A stretch of 64,000 nt of DNA, from contig JASDDO010000026.1 of assembly GCA_030015575.1 (NCBI GenBank), positions 189,683,739 through 189,747,738 of the forward strand, written 5' to 3'. This document shows, piece after piece, positions 23,034-34,985 of this stretch. A model generated the notes under the pieces. The model did not search any database and was not told where the DNA came from. It worked only from the letters and a program-made list of their open reading frames with translations. Source of the DNA: Agapanthus africanus (Eukaryota; Streptophyta; Magnoliopsida; Asparagales; Amaryllidaceae). The position numbers were made by a program, and so were the translations under genes. Every line of letters starts with the position of its first letter. Within the stretch, counting starts at the first letter, position 1.

Positions 23034-25132
23034 TGTAAGTGCACGGCGGCGCCCCGGCCATCAATCCGACGCCGGAATGCGGAAACGAAAACTTTTCTAT
23101 AAACTGAAACCGGCACCACCGCGCACTAAAAACCTGGATCGTGCCATTAATCTAACTCTAGCAAACAAGAAAAAGGAGTAGAGAAGCTATACCAAGCGAT
23201 CCGTGTCCTTCGGTCTTCGCCTTCACTCCGATCTCCTCGCGGAATCTCCGGTCGTCGGCTCCTCGTCAGGACGGGCACCACAACGCCGGGATCTTTTACG
23301 GGCTCCCACCTGTGGACCGAGGCAACTCGGGCACGAAGTTGGCGAATCGACTTTTTTAAGATTTATTGTAGACTAGTGTAGAATGGTTGTCTCTTGGGGT
23401 TATAGAAGTTGCCATGATGAAGGAATGAGAGAAGAACTTTGGAGAAGGGTTTGGAATTTAGCAAGCAAGCAAAATGAGATGAATCAATTTCCCTCATCAA
23501 AAATGAACTCTCTCATCTCCCTCATGAAGTGGCCGGCCTCTCTCCTCATGGTGGTGGGAAAAATAATGAATCATCAAGAGGAGAAAAATAAGTGATAAAA
23601 GGATAAATAAATCACAACCAAATCAACTCCACATCCTTTCCATAACCATCAACATAAATGCAAGGGAAGAGATGGAAAAGAGATCTAATGATGATAGTCA
23701 TAATCCTCCAAATGCAAGAAACCCCCTCCACAAAACTAATTTGCACTCTTGCAAATTAGCCCCTCCCTCTTAAAATTCCGGCCGTGAAGGAACAAAGGAA
23801 AACTGGCCGGAACGGAATGCAAACTGGCAACTTCAGAAAACTGATCCCGTAATAAATTACAGGAAAACCCCGCGACTGCATATACATGCCCGCATTTGTA
23901 TTCCCACTGAATACAAATGCAAAGAGAAAAATCTACACTATACAATACTAGGATCCGGCTTAAACCAAAGCCCGCTAGTAAAATCCGTCCGATCACTATC
24001 TGTGCAATACCGCACGTATAAGATCGAACCCTGCCATATCTCCATACGGCCTCTACAGCGTTTCTCCCGAAACTTGAGAAAATGGTCTGTGGTGGACTCT
24101 AAAGACTCGTCAATACTTTGGTTGTGGATTTAACCACTAGCACGTCAGAGGTATTAGCCTATACGTAACGGGCTACCAGGTATTGTTCAAAAGGGACGTC
24201 GATGAGTGAACTCATCCTGACACCCTACTGAGCCTGTCAGTGACAATATCCGTACAGTCCGGTCTGTTCGTCTATGAGAATCTCATGGCGGGCCTAGGGG
24301 GTTGGTAAAAGTCAGACCCCCAAAAGCTGTACAAGTCGTGTCGGAGTGTAGCCCAGAACACCCTGAGATACTACTGGAATACTTACCAGTAAATCTTCTG
24401 CCTTGTCCAAGGACTTCGTGTAATGGCTCTCCTAGACACAGCGTGACCTCACCCCCAATACCGGGAGAGACGAACCCCTGCAGATCCGCTTACTGCCTCC
24501 ATGTGGCTCGGGACTGTACCCAACTAAAACCTGTTTGCACGTCTCCTTTGAGCGTGGTAGGGCAGTAATCAAAGCACAGTGGGAACCCACACGAGACAAA
24601 TGACGATCTAAGGTCGATGAACTAACCTGTACACATGTCACCAGGGAACTGCTATCTGACGTCAGGTATAAGACCAACTAGCATGTTCTCGGCGAGTCTT
24701 GTCTGGTGTACTCATAACCCAATGAGCACCTGTATACATCTTTGGTGAACCAACTGATACCAGTGGCTTGTGAGACCGTCCACCGCCCTTCATCGGGGTC
24801 TCGACTGTATACACTAACTTACTCTGGAGTATCGATGCCCTGTCTCGAAACTCCCACGACTAGGGACCTTTTAAGGATGTGCTTATAGACCCCAGCTCCC
24901 ACGTATATGATCGCCTTCATACAGCTGGCAGTCAAGCAAGAATCCTAGGGGCTCTATCAACGTGCAATAGTGACCTGTAAGGTCACCTAAAGCAGTACAC
25001 GATGATAAAGATAAACCAGATAGCATACTATCATCTTGAGTAAGACTGTCCTACTGGTATAGGTCCTCACTCAATCATTGCAATCACGTGCCGGAGATCC
25101 AATAATTGACTCTGAGGGCACTATCTCCAACA
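23034..25132 (-). repeat. Element C 3' LTR
   Basis: A 2,099-bp LTR from TGTAAGTGCACGGCGG to ATCTCCAACA. Internal blocks (GACTCTAAAGACTCGT, CGGGACTGTACCCAA, CCGGGAGAGACGAA) are shared with D, E, A, H and I LTRs although the ends differ. An open frame at 23383-23595 recurs in the partner LTR and is antisense to the element; I do not call it a gene. Confidence 0.92.
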
Positions 25133-25150
25133 ATCTCCAACTTGCACTCA
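25133..25150 (-). other. Polypurine tract of C
   Basis: The minus strand reads GAGTGCAAGTTGGAGAT before the LTR start TGTTGGAG; one base differs from the GTGGGAGAT tract of D and E. Confidence 0.75.
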
Positions 25151-25159
25151 AGGCTAATT

Positions 25160-27490
25160 ATTGAGATGTCGCATACTCACAGCCTGTGTGATACCGAACA
25201 CCCAACTCCTCTACTAGTCAGTCTCACAAAGCTCGTTTGCGAAACTATTGCGTTCGAGGAATAGCCTCAGTGAGTGGATCCGCTGTGATGTTTCTTTCTA
25301 TGTCTCTCTTTATCTCAAGTTCGTGGAGAAAGCCATCTCCCGAAATGAGAAATACCTGTCTTAGAATATGTTTAGATGTCTGATGGGACCTAGTTCACAA
25401 ATGAACTCCAAATCCAAACTTCTTAGACTGTATCGTCAACTGAACTTAATCAGTATCCTGCGTCATGCCTCCCTCAGTATCCGCTTGGACCACCTGTCCA
25501 AAATACTGCCCCTCTTCAGCGGGAGAACTATAACTCTGACAGTCACTCTGTCACCCAGGTCACCTTGGAAGCCTGGAATGATAACTGTCTCCCAAAGGAT
25601 GTTGCCGTTATCATATCCCTAGAACATCCACTTATGTTCTAAAACTGCCTCCGAATGTTTCTCCAGGATTGGATCAATTATCAACTTATTGCACCTACTG
25701 CAAAAACAATATCTGGTGTGGTACTTGACATCTCATGATTGACTCAATTGCTTAAGCAAGTGATCTGCCAATCATGCACATCCCTCTCCCCTTTAGTCTG
25801 TAAGAAACCTTTAGAGATGGTGACTCCATTACCTGCAGGTATACTACCGTGCCAGGAGTCGTCCATTCTAACACTTAGAATGCTGTCTAAGTACCCTGAT
25901 TGGGAAACCACCCAAATCTAGATCTATAGATCTAGTAACCAGAATGCCTTGATATTATATCCAAGTCCCATATGAAGAAACCACTGTGTGACAACCAAAG
26001 TATAACCGATCGTAGTATACGAATATCACTTCCTACTCTATGTATGTCATCCAAATACCAGGACATCACACCCTACTACCTTCTCAACAGATCCATCCCC
26101 TATTCTGATGAAGTCAAACCTATGACTTTCACATCAGAAAAAGATGATCTATCTCCGCTATATCTGCTTTAGTCTATAAATAGACATAAGACACTTGTCC
26201 ACTAATGCTTCCTCTGCTCCCACTGACTACGACAACCCTCTGGCAGAGTCATATACATGTGCACTTCTAACGCTAGTTTAGAATGATGCTATACTCATCC
26301 TCCTGCCGGGTCTCGCAGCCTGGAACAACAGCAATGGCAAGTCTGGGTAAACAAGAACCTCCCTGCCACCGTCCTTGAGCATACCGAAGTACCTCTCGAG
26401 CGCCTGAGGTTACCCACCATATCTACGGAGTGGCTAATCGAATGTCAAATCAGATTGAATCTTTAGGTTCTTATCAAATCTTCAGTAATCGTTTGCGGTT
26501 ATGGAATCACTTCCAGTTCTACCATACTCCCACTACTGTTTTCTGAAAAAAATCCATTTTTATTAAAACTGTGGCGAGTCAAGAACAATATCACTATTGA
26601 TCTTCCAGATGGTAGAAAGTCAACCCTCGTCATAGCCTGGGTCAACCCACAAACAACCATTACAGAAATGTGCCTTGAGTTATCCAGAGTCTGGTTTTGA
26701 GCATAAGCCGGACAACTCCCCGTTCCTTAACATCGTTAAGATATAAACTGTTCTATATCCAATACAGAAACAGAGGCACTGATTTAATTGAACCAGATTC
26801 AAATCATGCAGCTGTCTCCAGTGCATGTCAACTAAATGGAAGGAGGCCAATCAGCGCTACTCAACTTAGGAACGCTTGCAATTATGAGTAACCTGAAAGA
26901 GAAGCAACTTCTCTTAATCATTACTATCAACTGAATACGACACACAAGTATCTACATCTTCGATCATCTTGAAGAATCCTGATACTTGCAATACCTGTTT
27001 CTCTACTTTACTCATATACTTATAATTTCTCAAAACTCAGACCCTGTGTTTCTACGAAACACCTGTCTAAAACTAGAGAAGTCATAAGTTAACCGAATAT
27101 AGTATGAGGACCATCCCCTCTGTCCTAATGGACATTGGACAATATACAATACTCTGTATAAGTCCTCTGAGTCTAATAACTCATTCACTGTGTGTCATAG
27201 GTTGAAAACTGTACTTATGGTTAAGAAGAATTACACCGCTGTTTAATACTCCTTTCCTAACCATCCACTGATATAGGTAAATGTCATAGACATAATTTCA
27301 AAAAAGGTATATCTCACTTTATAAAAATAGACGTACAGATATATCAATTTGAAATTGGTGCATAACAACGGATATTCAAATCCAAATATTTACCGTCCGG
27401 CAAACAACCCAGGCGATTTCCTCAAATATCACCAATTACAACGAACTCCGATATAATGAGGATGATCACCTAATTCCCAATAACTTACTC
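25160..27490 (-). pseudogene. Decayed RNase H, reverse transcriptase and integrase of C (left of B)
   Basis: Strongly decayed copia pol in the same order as D. The active-site box reads YLDD at 26046-26057. A VYMTLPEG-like stretch is readable at about 26240-26265 without the one-base insertion of A, E and I. An integrase-linker-like block follows at about 26380-26480. No frame longer than about 90 codons survives in the sense direction. B was inserted at 27491-27495. Confidence 0.75.
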
Positions 27491-27809
27491 CTACTTGTTG
27501 GGGTAAAAATTTACACCCCTGTTGACTGAGTCAAAGTCAAGGTCAACCCCCAAGCAAGGTGGGCCCAAGCCCAGGTCAAGCGGGCCCATACCCAAGTCGA
27601 GCCCGCGGCCAGCCTCCCCATGCCAACAACAAAATCATGTAACAAATAATTTTTATGTAATTTTTGTGCATGAATGTATGCAAAATGGGCATAAAGCCAA
27701 ATTTTTGTAAGCCCATGGCTTATGTGCAAAATGAAATGGCACATGAGCCATGGGATAGGCAAAAAGCTATTTTGCAAAGCCCAAGGGGCTATGTGTAAAT
27801 ATGTAAGCC

Positions 27810-27817
27810 TATATAAG
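27810..27817 (+). promoter_or_regulatory. Candidate TATA box of B 5' LTR
   Basis: TATATAAG lies about 315 bp into the LTR, preceded by TGGGCC-type motifs and a 9-bp foldback. Its twin is at 45211-45218 in the 3' LTR. If used, the minisatellite lies inside the transcript. Start-site position is inferred. Confidence 0.55.
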
Positions 27818-28207
27818 GCAACATGATGAAGAAGAAAAGATAACACTTTCCATTTCCCCCAAAACGAGGGTTCTTTGTGCCTCCTGCTCCTTCTCCAAGG
27901 TTCTAAACCATCTCATTTCTTTTGAATTAAATCAAGAGTTTTACTCTTTCTTTTCGAAAACTAAGTAGATTTCCACCACAAAACCCATAAAGGGGAACTC
28001 AGATCTCCTATCAGATCTCAAAAAGGAGAGATTTTGAGATCTCACATCTCTTGATCTTCAAGATCTGGCCAAACAACAGGAGGAAGAAGAACCCCCTTCA
28101 TCAGCTTCAAAACATCCTAGGAGTTTAACTCCATACATATATACATAATAAATATTTCCTTTTTGAAGCATAGCTTCTGTTTCTTAGGCTAAAAGCCTCC
28201 TTTTTCC

Positions 28208-28640
28208 GCCGGCGCTCAAGCGCAGAGTGCCTGCGTGCCGACACGTGGCGCGCTTGCGCTCAAGCGCTCAGCGCTCCAGCACAAAGCGCCCACGTGCCGA
28301 CACGTGGCGTGCTTGCGCTCGAGCGCAAGCGCTCGAGCGCAAGTCGCCCCGTTGTCGACACGTGGCGCGCTTGCGCTCCAGCGCAAGCGCTCGAGCGCAA
28401 GTCACCCCGGTGCCGACACGTAGCGCACTTGCGCTCCCGTGCAAGCGCTCGAGCGCAAGTCGCCCCGTGCCGACACGTGGCGCGCTTGCGCTCCAGCGCA
28501 AGCACTCGAGCGCAAGTCGCCCCGTGCCGACACGTGGCGCGCTTGCGCTCAAGCACCCAGCGCTCAAGCGCAGAGCGCCCACATGCCGACACGTGGCCCT
28601 CTGGCGCCTGAGCACACAGCACCTAGGCGCACAGCGCCCA
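28208..28640 (+). repeat. GC-rich G-box minisatellite, 5' LTR of B (about 7 units)
   Basis: About seven units of roughly 57-60 bp each contain GCCGACACGTGGCGCGC (G-box CACGTG, ABRE-like ACACGTGGC) and palindromes around GCGCTCGAGCGC and GCGCAAGCGC. The DNA is far more GC-rich than its surroundings. The 3' LTR has about nine units. Overlapping open frames on both strands come from the repeat and are not genes. Confidence 0.85.
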
Positions 28641-29139
28641 AGGTGCTGCCCCACGCATCCTTTGAATGCCTTTTCCCCCTATTTTTATGTACATACATAT
28701 ACATACATATAAGTATACATATTTGCACACACACATACTCCGCGATAATGTCCCTGTTAGAAAAAATTTTCTAACGGGGCGCTGCCCAGCACCCCGCAAG
28801 GGGGCTGCTGGCCCCCTTGACCCCCAGCCCGCTATCCGGGTAGCAGGACCCCCGTAAAAACTCTGTGTGGCTCCCGACATATCCAAACCCCCTTTCAAAA
28901 CACAACACATGTACACTGCACATTGAGTTCGCATGACCAGTTTAACCCGTTAATCGGAGGTTCCCTCGCCCCAAAGGCGAGGGGTAATTAACGGCAGCTT
29001 AGTCCGCGGCTGCCGGAGATTCGGATCCCCACAATCATTAAACCCCGGCCTACCCTAGGCAGGGAGAATCTGTAGTACGCCTGACAAGCGCGCGCGTATT
29101 CCCATCTCAATGGGGTGACGAAAAACACCCTACAGATTC

Positions 29140-29157
29140 TGGCACGCCCGGTGGGAC
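29140..29157 (+). other. Primer-binding site of B
   Basis: TGGCACGCCCGGTGGGAC begins five bases after the LTR end. Sites of this kind are common in plant Ty3/gypsy elements. The exact primer tRNA was not identified. Confidence 0.8.
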
Positions 29158-29276
29158 CATCTCTCCTCCCATATTTCGGGTTAAGCGTTCATGCGAACTC
29201 AATCATTATACATACCTGTATTTATATCAAAATAATGCTCTTTCATGCAGGATCTTCAAGCAATCACCTTTCGACA

Positions 29277-30055
29277 ATGTCTCCAAAGATGAACTCGGCT
29301 CTTAGCACGACTCCCGTCTCCTACACGATGAAGATAGACTCCAGGACGGTTCTTCCGGCCAGTCTCGGGCGACAATGGGAGGAGCCGCTGCTACCATTCG
29401 GCTCTATTGTGTTCATACCAGTTGGCGCCATCCCAGCTCCTCGAGCCCTGGTGGCAGACAAACCGGCCTCGAAAGGTAAGAGGCCAAATGTGGTGGTCTC
29501 GAGGGTGCCCCAACCCAAACGCAAATCAGTGTCTGGAAGGCTTTCCATGGCCCCAACTGGGGGCAAAGCCATCGGAAGAAAAGAAGTTGCCAGACGTCGT
29601 GGGCAAGCCCAGGCGATACCTCCGACGGACACGCGGGCAGATATCTTCTCTAAGCTCCCCATCACTCAGCCTATGGCGGCTTCCCGGAGAGCAGAAGCCT
29701 GCCAAGCGCTCAAGGCAGAGAAATTGAGGATGAAGCGGCTCAGATATAGAGCCAACAAAAAGGCTAGGGCTCTGGCCATGTTAAAATTTATGAATTTTCA
29801 AAGCCCGGACCGCTCTGCGAAACCAGCTGCCAGCGATGAAAGAATGGCTGAATGTGTTATCCATACTGTCTACATGGCCGGACATGAAGAAACGAACCCT
29901 CCACTTCTTCACAGCCATGGTGATGATATGGTTAACGCTACCCAGCATCGGCTCGATCTAAATGATGAAGAGCCCGCTCAGGCCGATAAGCCAGAGGAGC
30001 CCGTGGTTCCTATAGAATGGAGCTCAGGCGATAAAGATTACCCGGTTGTTATAGC
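29277..30055 (+). pseudogene. Gag of B, N-terminal part (interrupted by A)
   Basis: An open frame whose in-frame ATG at 29277 (ACAATG context) is the start I prefer; earlier in-frame ATGs at 29115 and 29235 lie in the LTR or just after it. The product is Pro- and Ser-rich at first, then strongly basic with an Ala/Lys/Arg-rich helical stretch (about residues 170-205). A inserted after codon position two at 30055. If A and one ATAGC copy are disregarded, the frame runs on in register into 40455-40755, about 359 codons in all. No named Gag domain is recognised in this half. Confidence 0.7.
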
Positions 30056-32278
30056 TGTTAGTTATATGTATGCCCTAGAGGCCATTACTGTACATAGGAT
30101 GTATATTGTAGTGGATGCTGGGACATATATAGGGAGGACTTTCTTGCTCGACATGATAGTATGCTATCTGGTTACAATTTACCTTAACGTGTATGCTGAT
30201 TGTCTCTCTGTTACATGTTGGTAAAGCCCTTAGGATCTGTACTTGACTACCTGGACTATGATGCGGATCATACTAGTGGGGACATGGTAGTCCATAAGTA
30301 CATCCTTCAAAGTCCCTAGTCGTGGGTGTATCGAGACGGGGCATCGATATACCAGAGTAGACTAGCGTGTACCTTCTCGACCCATATAGATGGGCGATGG
30401 ATGATCCCATATCCATCGGTGTTTGACATCAGAGATGATATACGGGTGCTCAGTAGAGACTGGGTACACTGGACGGACTCGCCGAGAACTCCCAGATGGT
30501 ATTATACCTCACGTCAGATGGCAGTTCTCTGGTGACACTGGTACAGAGTAGTCTGTTGACCCGAGATCGTCATAGAGTCTTGTGTGGTTCCCACTGTGCT
30601 TTGATTTCCATCTTACCACGTCCAAGAGGGCGTGCAAAACGGTGGTTTTTGGGTACAGTCCCGAGTCACATGGAGGCAATGAGCGATAGGAGGGGATTCG
30701 TCTCTCCCGGTATAGGGGGTTGATGTTGCGCTGTGTTCGATTGGCTATAACAGGAAATCCCTGGCCAGGGTTGCTGAGATTTACTGGTAAGTGTTACCAG
30801 TAGTTTCTCGAACAGTTATAGACCTCATATCGACACGACTTATTGAGCTATTGGGGTCTGACGTATACCACCCCTAGGCGAGATATGCGACATATTAGAC
30901 GATCAGACCGGACTGTACGGTAGTGTTACTGGTCGGATTCACTGGAGTGTGAGCGGGCTTGCTCGTCGATCTTCAGATCACTCAATACCCGGGTGGCCGT
31001 TACGTTTAGCAGACCGCTTGCGGCTTGTGGATGCTTGATATGATCATCATCTGCTGCCGGCGTATTGACGAGTCTTTAGAGTCCTACACAAAGGTTTCCT
31101 GGCTCAAGCGAAACGAAATAGGAGCGCATATGAGATATGTGCGGGACCGAGAATAATACGAGTATGTGATACCGTATTCTATTCTCGCGATGTGACATTG
31201 ATCGGTTATATCCGATATAGCCGGGTTATCGGATCAAGTGTTGATTCGATAAGATGTTACTAATGATACCAGTCGGTTATGTGCGCATGACCGGATCATT
31301 GAATCAAGTGTTGATTTAATGATTTAATGTATATATTTGATATATTACTTTGCATTAACTAGTATCGGTTCACTTTAGACGGATTTTCTCACTCGGGTGT
31401 GCGCATTGTATATGCGATATACTTTTGTGCACTTGATTGTATCATGTTTGATGATACTTGTCATGCTAGGGTTCAAGTGTAAAGATTAAACCTTGGTTAA
31501 TGAAATGGTTAGGGTTTATTATTACTTATTCATTTATCTTATTTAGTTATCCATTTATTTTTGATAAATGAATAAAAGAAATGAGAAAAGAATGGTGGCT
31601 AAATTTGTTCTTTAGTTGAAGCTTCATGAAGCTTTGATAAAGTCAACCATACTTATCTCATCCTTAACCCTAACCATTCCCACTAACCATGATTCATTCT
31701 CTACACTTGACCATGGTTAATATTATGATAAGAATTCATTTTCTTTTCATTTTCTATTAACTTATCATAATATCTTTCTTCTTCTTCTTCATTCTTCAAG
31801 TGAAGAAAAGCAAAGTCCATCAATGGTGATTGTTGGATATGAGTGAGAAATCCAATTCTAAAGTTAACCCAATTCCTATTTCTTCATCCTCTACCTCTTG
31901 CCAAGTAGTAGAGTGTGTTTCCTTCACAAGATTTTAGGGTTTGGTGAAGGTGGAGCTTGATTCATCGATGCTTCGACGTAGATCATCTTCGGCATGGACA
32001 TCGACGACCTAGCTTGCCCATTCTCCGACGAAGCCGATCCTAGAGCCCGGATTTGATTTGGACAGCGGAGAGGACCTCGTTGCGGAGCTATGGAGGTGGA
32101 GCACCGGATCTACAAAGGTTGTATTTCCGTATTTTATTTAGTTAACTGTTAACTAGTTCTTGTTCGCCTAGATATCTAGCAAACGATCCGTACTTTAGGG
32201 TTTGTAGGAACCAAATTTTTTGAAATTGCCATGGTTGATGGCTTGGGAGACCTCACTAGAGTGCCTAGGAACCCTGCA
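30056..32278 (+). repeat. Element A 5' LTR
   Basis: From TGTTAGTTATATGTATGCCC to GGAACCCTGCA. A TATATA box at 30126-30131 is a candidate TATA element. Hairpins in element sense include CACGTCC/GGGCGTG (about 30618-30636) and ACTGGTAA/TTACCAGT (about 30783-30801). The last about 90 bp fold back (AGGGTT..AGGCAC with GTGCCT..AACCCT), ending at the PBS. Confidence 0.95.
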
Positions 32279-32292
32279 GTGGTATCAGAGCC
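32279..32292 (+). other. Primer-binding site of A
   Basis: GTGGTATCAGAGCC directly after the LTR; initiator tRNA-Met type. Confidence 0.94.
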
Positions 32293-32477
32293 TAGCTAGA
32301 GCCTTAGGCGAAGTCCAGACGGAAATTGAAGTCCGATCGAACCGAAACCATACCCGGAAAATTGCTCTCTGTCCAATTTTTAAAATCTGGTATTTTTCCA
32401 CATTAAAAATGTTCAGAAAAATCAGCAGGTGTATATATGAGGTACTGTGAAATTCGTGCCGATAATTCATTCTTCCT

Positions 32478-32524
32478 GCCGCGCTTCCGCGGCACGAGCT
32501 AGCCTCGTGCGGCGGTTGCGCGGC
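32478..32524 (+). other. GC-rich leader hairpin of A
   Basis: Arms GCCGCGCTTCCGCGGCACGAG and the facing CTCGTGCGGCGG...GCGCGGC pair at 18 of 21 positions around CTAGC, about 190 nt after the PBS. The inner arm GCACGAG/CTCGTGC replaces GCATTAGC/GCTAATGC of E while still pairing. Confidence 0.8.
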
Positions 32525-34400
32525 GGTACGGCATGATTATTTAATATTTTTTACACAGTATCTCATAATTATTAGTGCTGGTATTCCTGGGTATTTTTAA
32601 TATTTATTCCAGAGTTGAATTTTTCTGAGTTGATTTGGGGATTCGGTATTTCGATCGGGTATCAAATTTTGTCTGTGTGGCTTTCCGGATAAATTTTAGA
32701 ATATGTTAAAAAGTTCGACCGGATATAAATACCCAATTTTTCCCCTGTCGGGAAATTTCCAATTGTTGGATTTTTCCGTAGTTTAACGACGTTCTAAGTA
32801 GTGCAAGTAATGCGATGGTCCCTCTAGAAGACACAAACCTTAACTCGATTATGTGACCGTCTTGAACTGCCCTTTGAACCTTCGGGTTTGGGGCAGTACG
32901 GCGTACCATATGTGAGGCGTTGGCTTGACCCTTCTACGGCTGGATCGTTGGTACTGAGGCACGAACGGAATGTTGTTAGACTTGTTTCATGTGTTGATCT
33001 GTTTCGGGAAAACTTGGGTGTTCGATTGTTCGATCGGAAAGTTTAACATTTTCTATTTATCTGGAATGGGATACAATAATTGGAATTCACAATAGTTATG
33101 AGATAACTGAATGAATGTTATAAACATAGCAGTTTAGTCTCACTTGATCGGTTGCCACGGAATTTTGATGTGATCAAAAGTCCGTCGCAATCACGTAGCG
33201 TACGCGGATACTCGCCGGGTAAACTTAATAGACAGCCTTACCCCATTGCCCCGACCAAGTGACTGTAGGAGAACCCCGTCGCCGAAAGCATCCCTTCGGG
33301 TGCTCGCGGTAGCGGTGTTCCGCCTTGGTGCACTTCGTCGACGGCGTGAGGGGTGCGGCCGTCTACTGAAGTTTGCGACGAGCATTCGATCAGGATGTCG
33401 GGAATCTTGTTGAATTGCCCGACTTGATATTGAAAAGTGTTTTCGATTTTGAGACTAAAATGCGGGGTTTATAAATGTTAGGCATGCGATGTCTAAAGAA
33501 TTCATTTGGTCAGGCATGCGATGTCTGAGGTGATTGCGGATTCCAACTGTTGTAGTTTTACACTTTCTTTTCTGTGACCGTAAGTGTAATATGTGATATC
33601 GCCGGTTTCGTTGCTATATGTCAACGACAATTGGGATGGACATATTTACTTACGTTGATGACATGTGATGTTATGTGTTGCTGGATATGTTATATTGGAT
33701 CGTCGTGTTTGAATAGCCGGGGGTTTTTATTTGAGATGAGTGTTTTTCATTTTCATTCATGTAAAAACTTGTATGTAATATTCTTTTATTGGGGCGCTTC
33801 CAGGTTGCGGGAGTTGTCACCTGTTGTATATTATTTACTTTTCCGCACTAGGATAGACCCAAGGAGGAGGGCACAAGTAACCGGGTTCTGGAGTCCAGTG
33901 GGAGACCAACTCGAGGAGTCGGGTCCGGGCCTCCTAACTCCAGAATTGGTAGGGTTGCTTGCCGCTCTCGTAGGGGTCTAGGGGTGTGGGTTTGGCTATT
34001 CATCACGACCGTGGAATCCGTGTTTTATACTGGCTCGTATTGAAAACACGGACGTCCTAGTATATCCAATATTTCATATATTTCTTCTGCTGCGATATCT
34101 ATGATGAGATCATGTGATGTTTCTGTGTTGGATATAGTATATAGTATATATGATATATTATATAGACGTTACTTATGTTTTACACCCGCGCTAGCCCTGC
34201 CCTGCTCTGTCGTTAGTTACCTAACCTAACGATGCACGAGGGGACATCGAGGCGAATGCGGATGGCATAAGTGTACGTCATATCTATCTGTGATGTTTAG
34301 GTACTTTAATGATGGGACTTCATTAATGTGATTAATGAAATAAAAGAAACCTAAGATGTTGTAGAATCGAATTTCAAAATAAAACAGGTAGCTACAGTTC

Positions 34401-34646
34401 TTGCTTTGCATAGCGGTATATGTGATATATCCTGCACCTTATTCGATGAGGAAAGGACCGAGATCCCTTCACCGGGAGTGACTCCTTTAGCAATAACTGG
34501 CAGATGCTACACACTCGGTTTGTCTTTTGATTGCTTTTAAGAGTTTTTTCTTTGCACAGTGATATATATGATATATCCCGCACCTCATTCGACGAGGAAA
34601 GGACCGACGATCCCTTCACCGGGAGTGACTCCTTTAGCAAAACTAG
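34401..34646 (+). repeat. Tandem leader repeat of A (two units)
   Basis: Two units offset by about 147 bp, each with GATCCCTTCACCGGGAGTGA and a flanking GCACC-TTATTCGA-type block. Each can close through TTTGC/GCAA-type arms. Shared with E, I and C. Confidence 0.8.
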
Positions 34647-34779
34647 AAAAGCCTCAAAAACACTCCATTTCAAAATTCATTCGATCCTACAACGATATCA
34701 AGTTCATTACGCAATAGGTTTTCAGAAAAACCTGTCGTAGCCCTCCGTCATTTCAGATAAATCCTGTTTAGTATTCGTG

Positions 34780-34985
34780 CTGCGTTTGTTGACCTTGTCA
34801 AGGCGCAGTGTGCGGTAGCTAACCAGTATTTATCTGCTTATGCATATGATGCAGATTGGGTTAGGGTAGTCGTGCGGCCTTGTTGACCTTGTCAAGGGTC
34901 GTGCGGGTGGGTTTGATTCAATCAAGAAATGACGGGTAGAACTTGACTTGCGGTCTATGGTTTGTTGACCTTGTCAAGGTCATAG
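34780..34985 (+). other. Three-hairpin constant-loop array of A
   Basis: Three copies of a TTTGTTGACCTTGTCAAGG loop (second copy slightly shortened) carried on stems CTGCG/CGCAG (34780-34808), GTGCGGC/GTCGTGC with G-T pairs (34872-34904) and CTATG/CATAG (34955-34985). The loop holds an inner TTGAC/GTCAA stem. The first stem is a compensated variant (A-T to G-C) of CTACG/CGTAG in E and I. Confidence 0.75.

Larger units (their letters stand above)
27496..29134 (+). repeat. Element B 5' LTR
   Basis: A 1,639-bp LTR from TGTTGGGGTAAAAATT to AACACCCTACA. Parts in order: GGGCCCA-rich promoter region (about 27560-27600), a foldback CCCATGGCT/AGCCATGGG (27712-27754), a TATATAAG box (27810-27817), a GC-rich minisatellite (28208-28640), TA-rich DNA, then about 112 bp (about 28741-28853) missing from the 3' LTR. 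The LTRs also differ in minisatellite copy number. Confidence 0.93.

Noticed and set aside
23383-23595. 70-codon open frame found again at 50234-50446
   Set aside because: It lies in both LTRs of C, antisense to the element, and has no recognisable domain.
29140-29157. tRNA gene fragment
   Set aside because: The similarity to a tRNA 3' end is expected of a primer-binding site; no cloverleaf or full tRNA is present here or at the other PBS sites.
30326-30723. Two overlapping open frames (69 and 75 codons) repeated in the LTRs of H, A and I
   Set aside because: They recur because the LTRs are copies. In E the second frame is shifted and in D it is absent, so there is no sign of coding selection; the block is better explained by structured LTR sequence.
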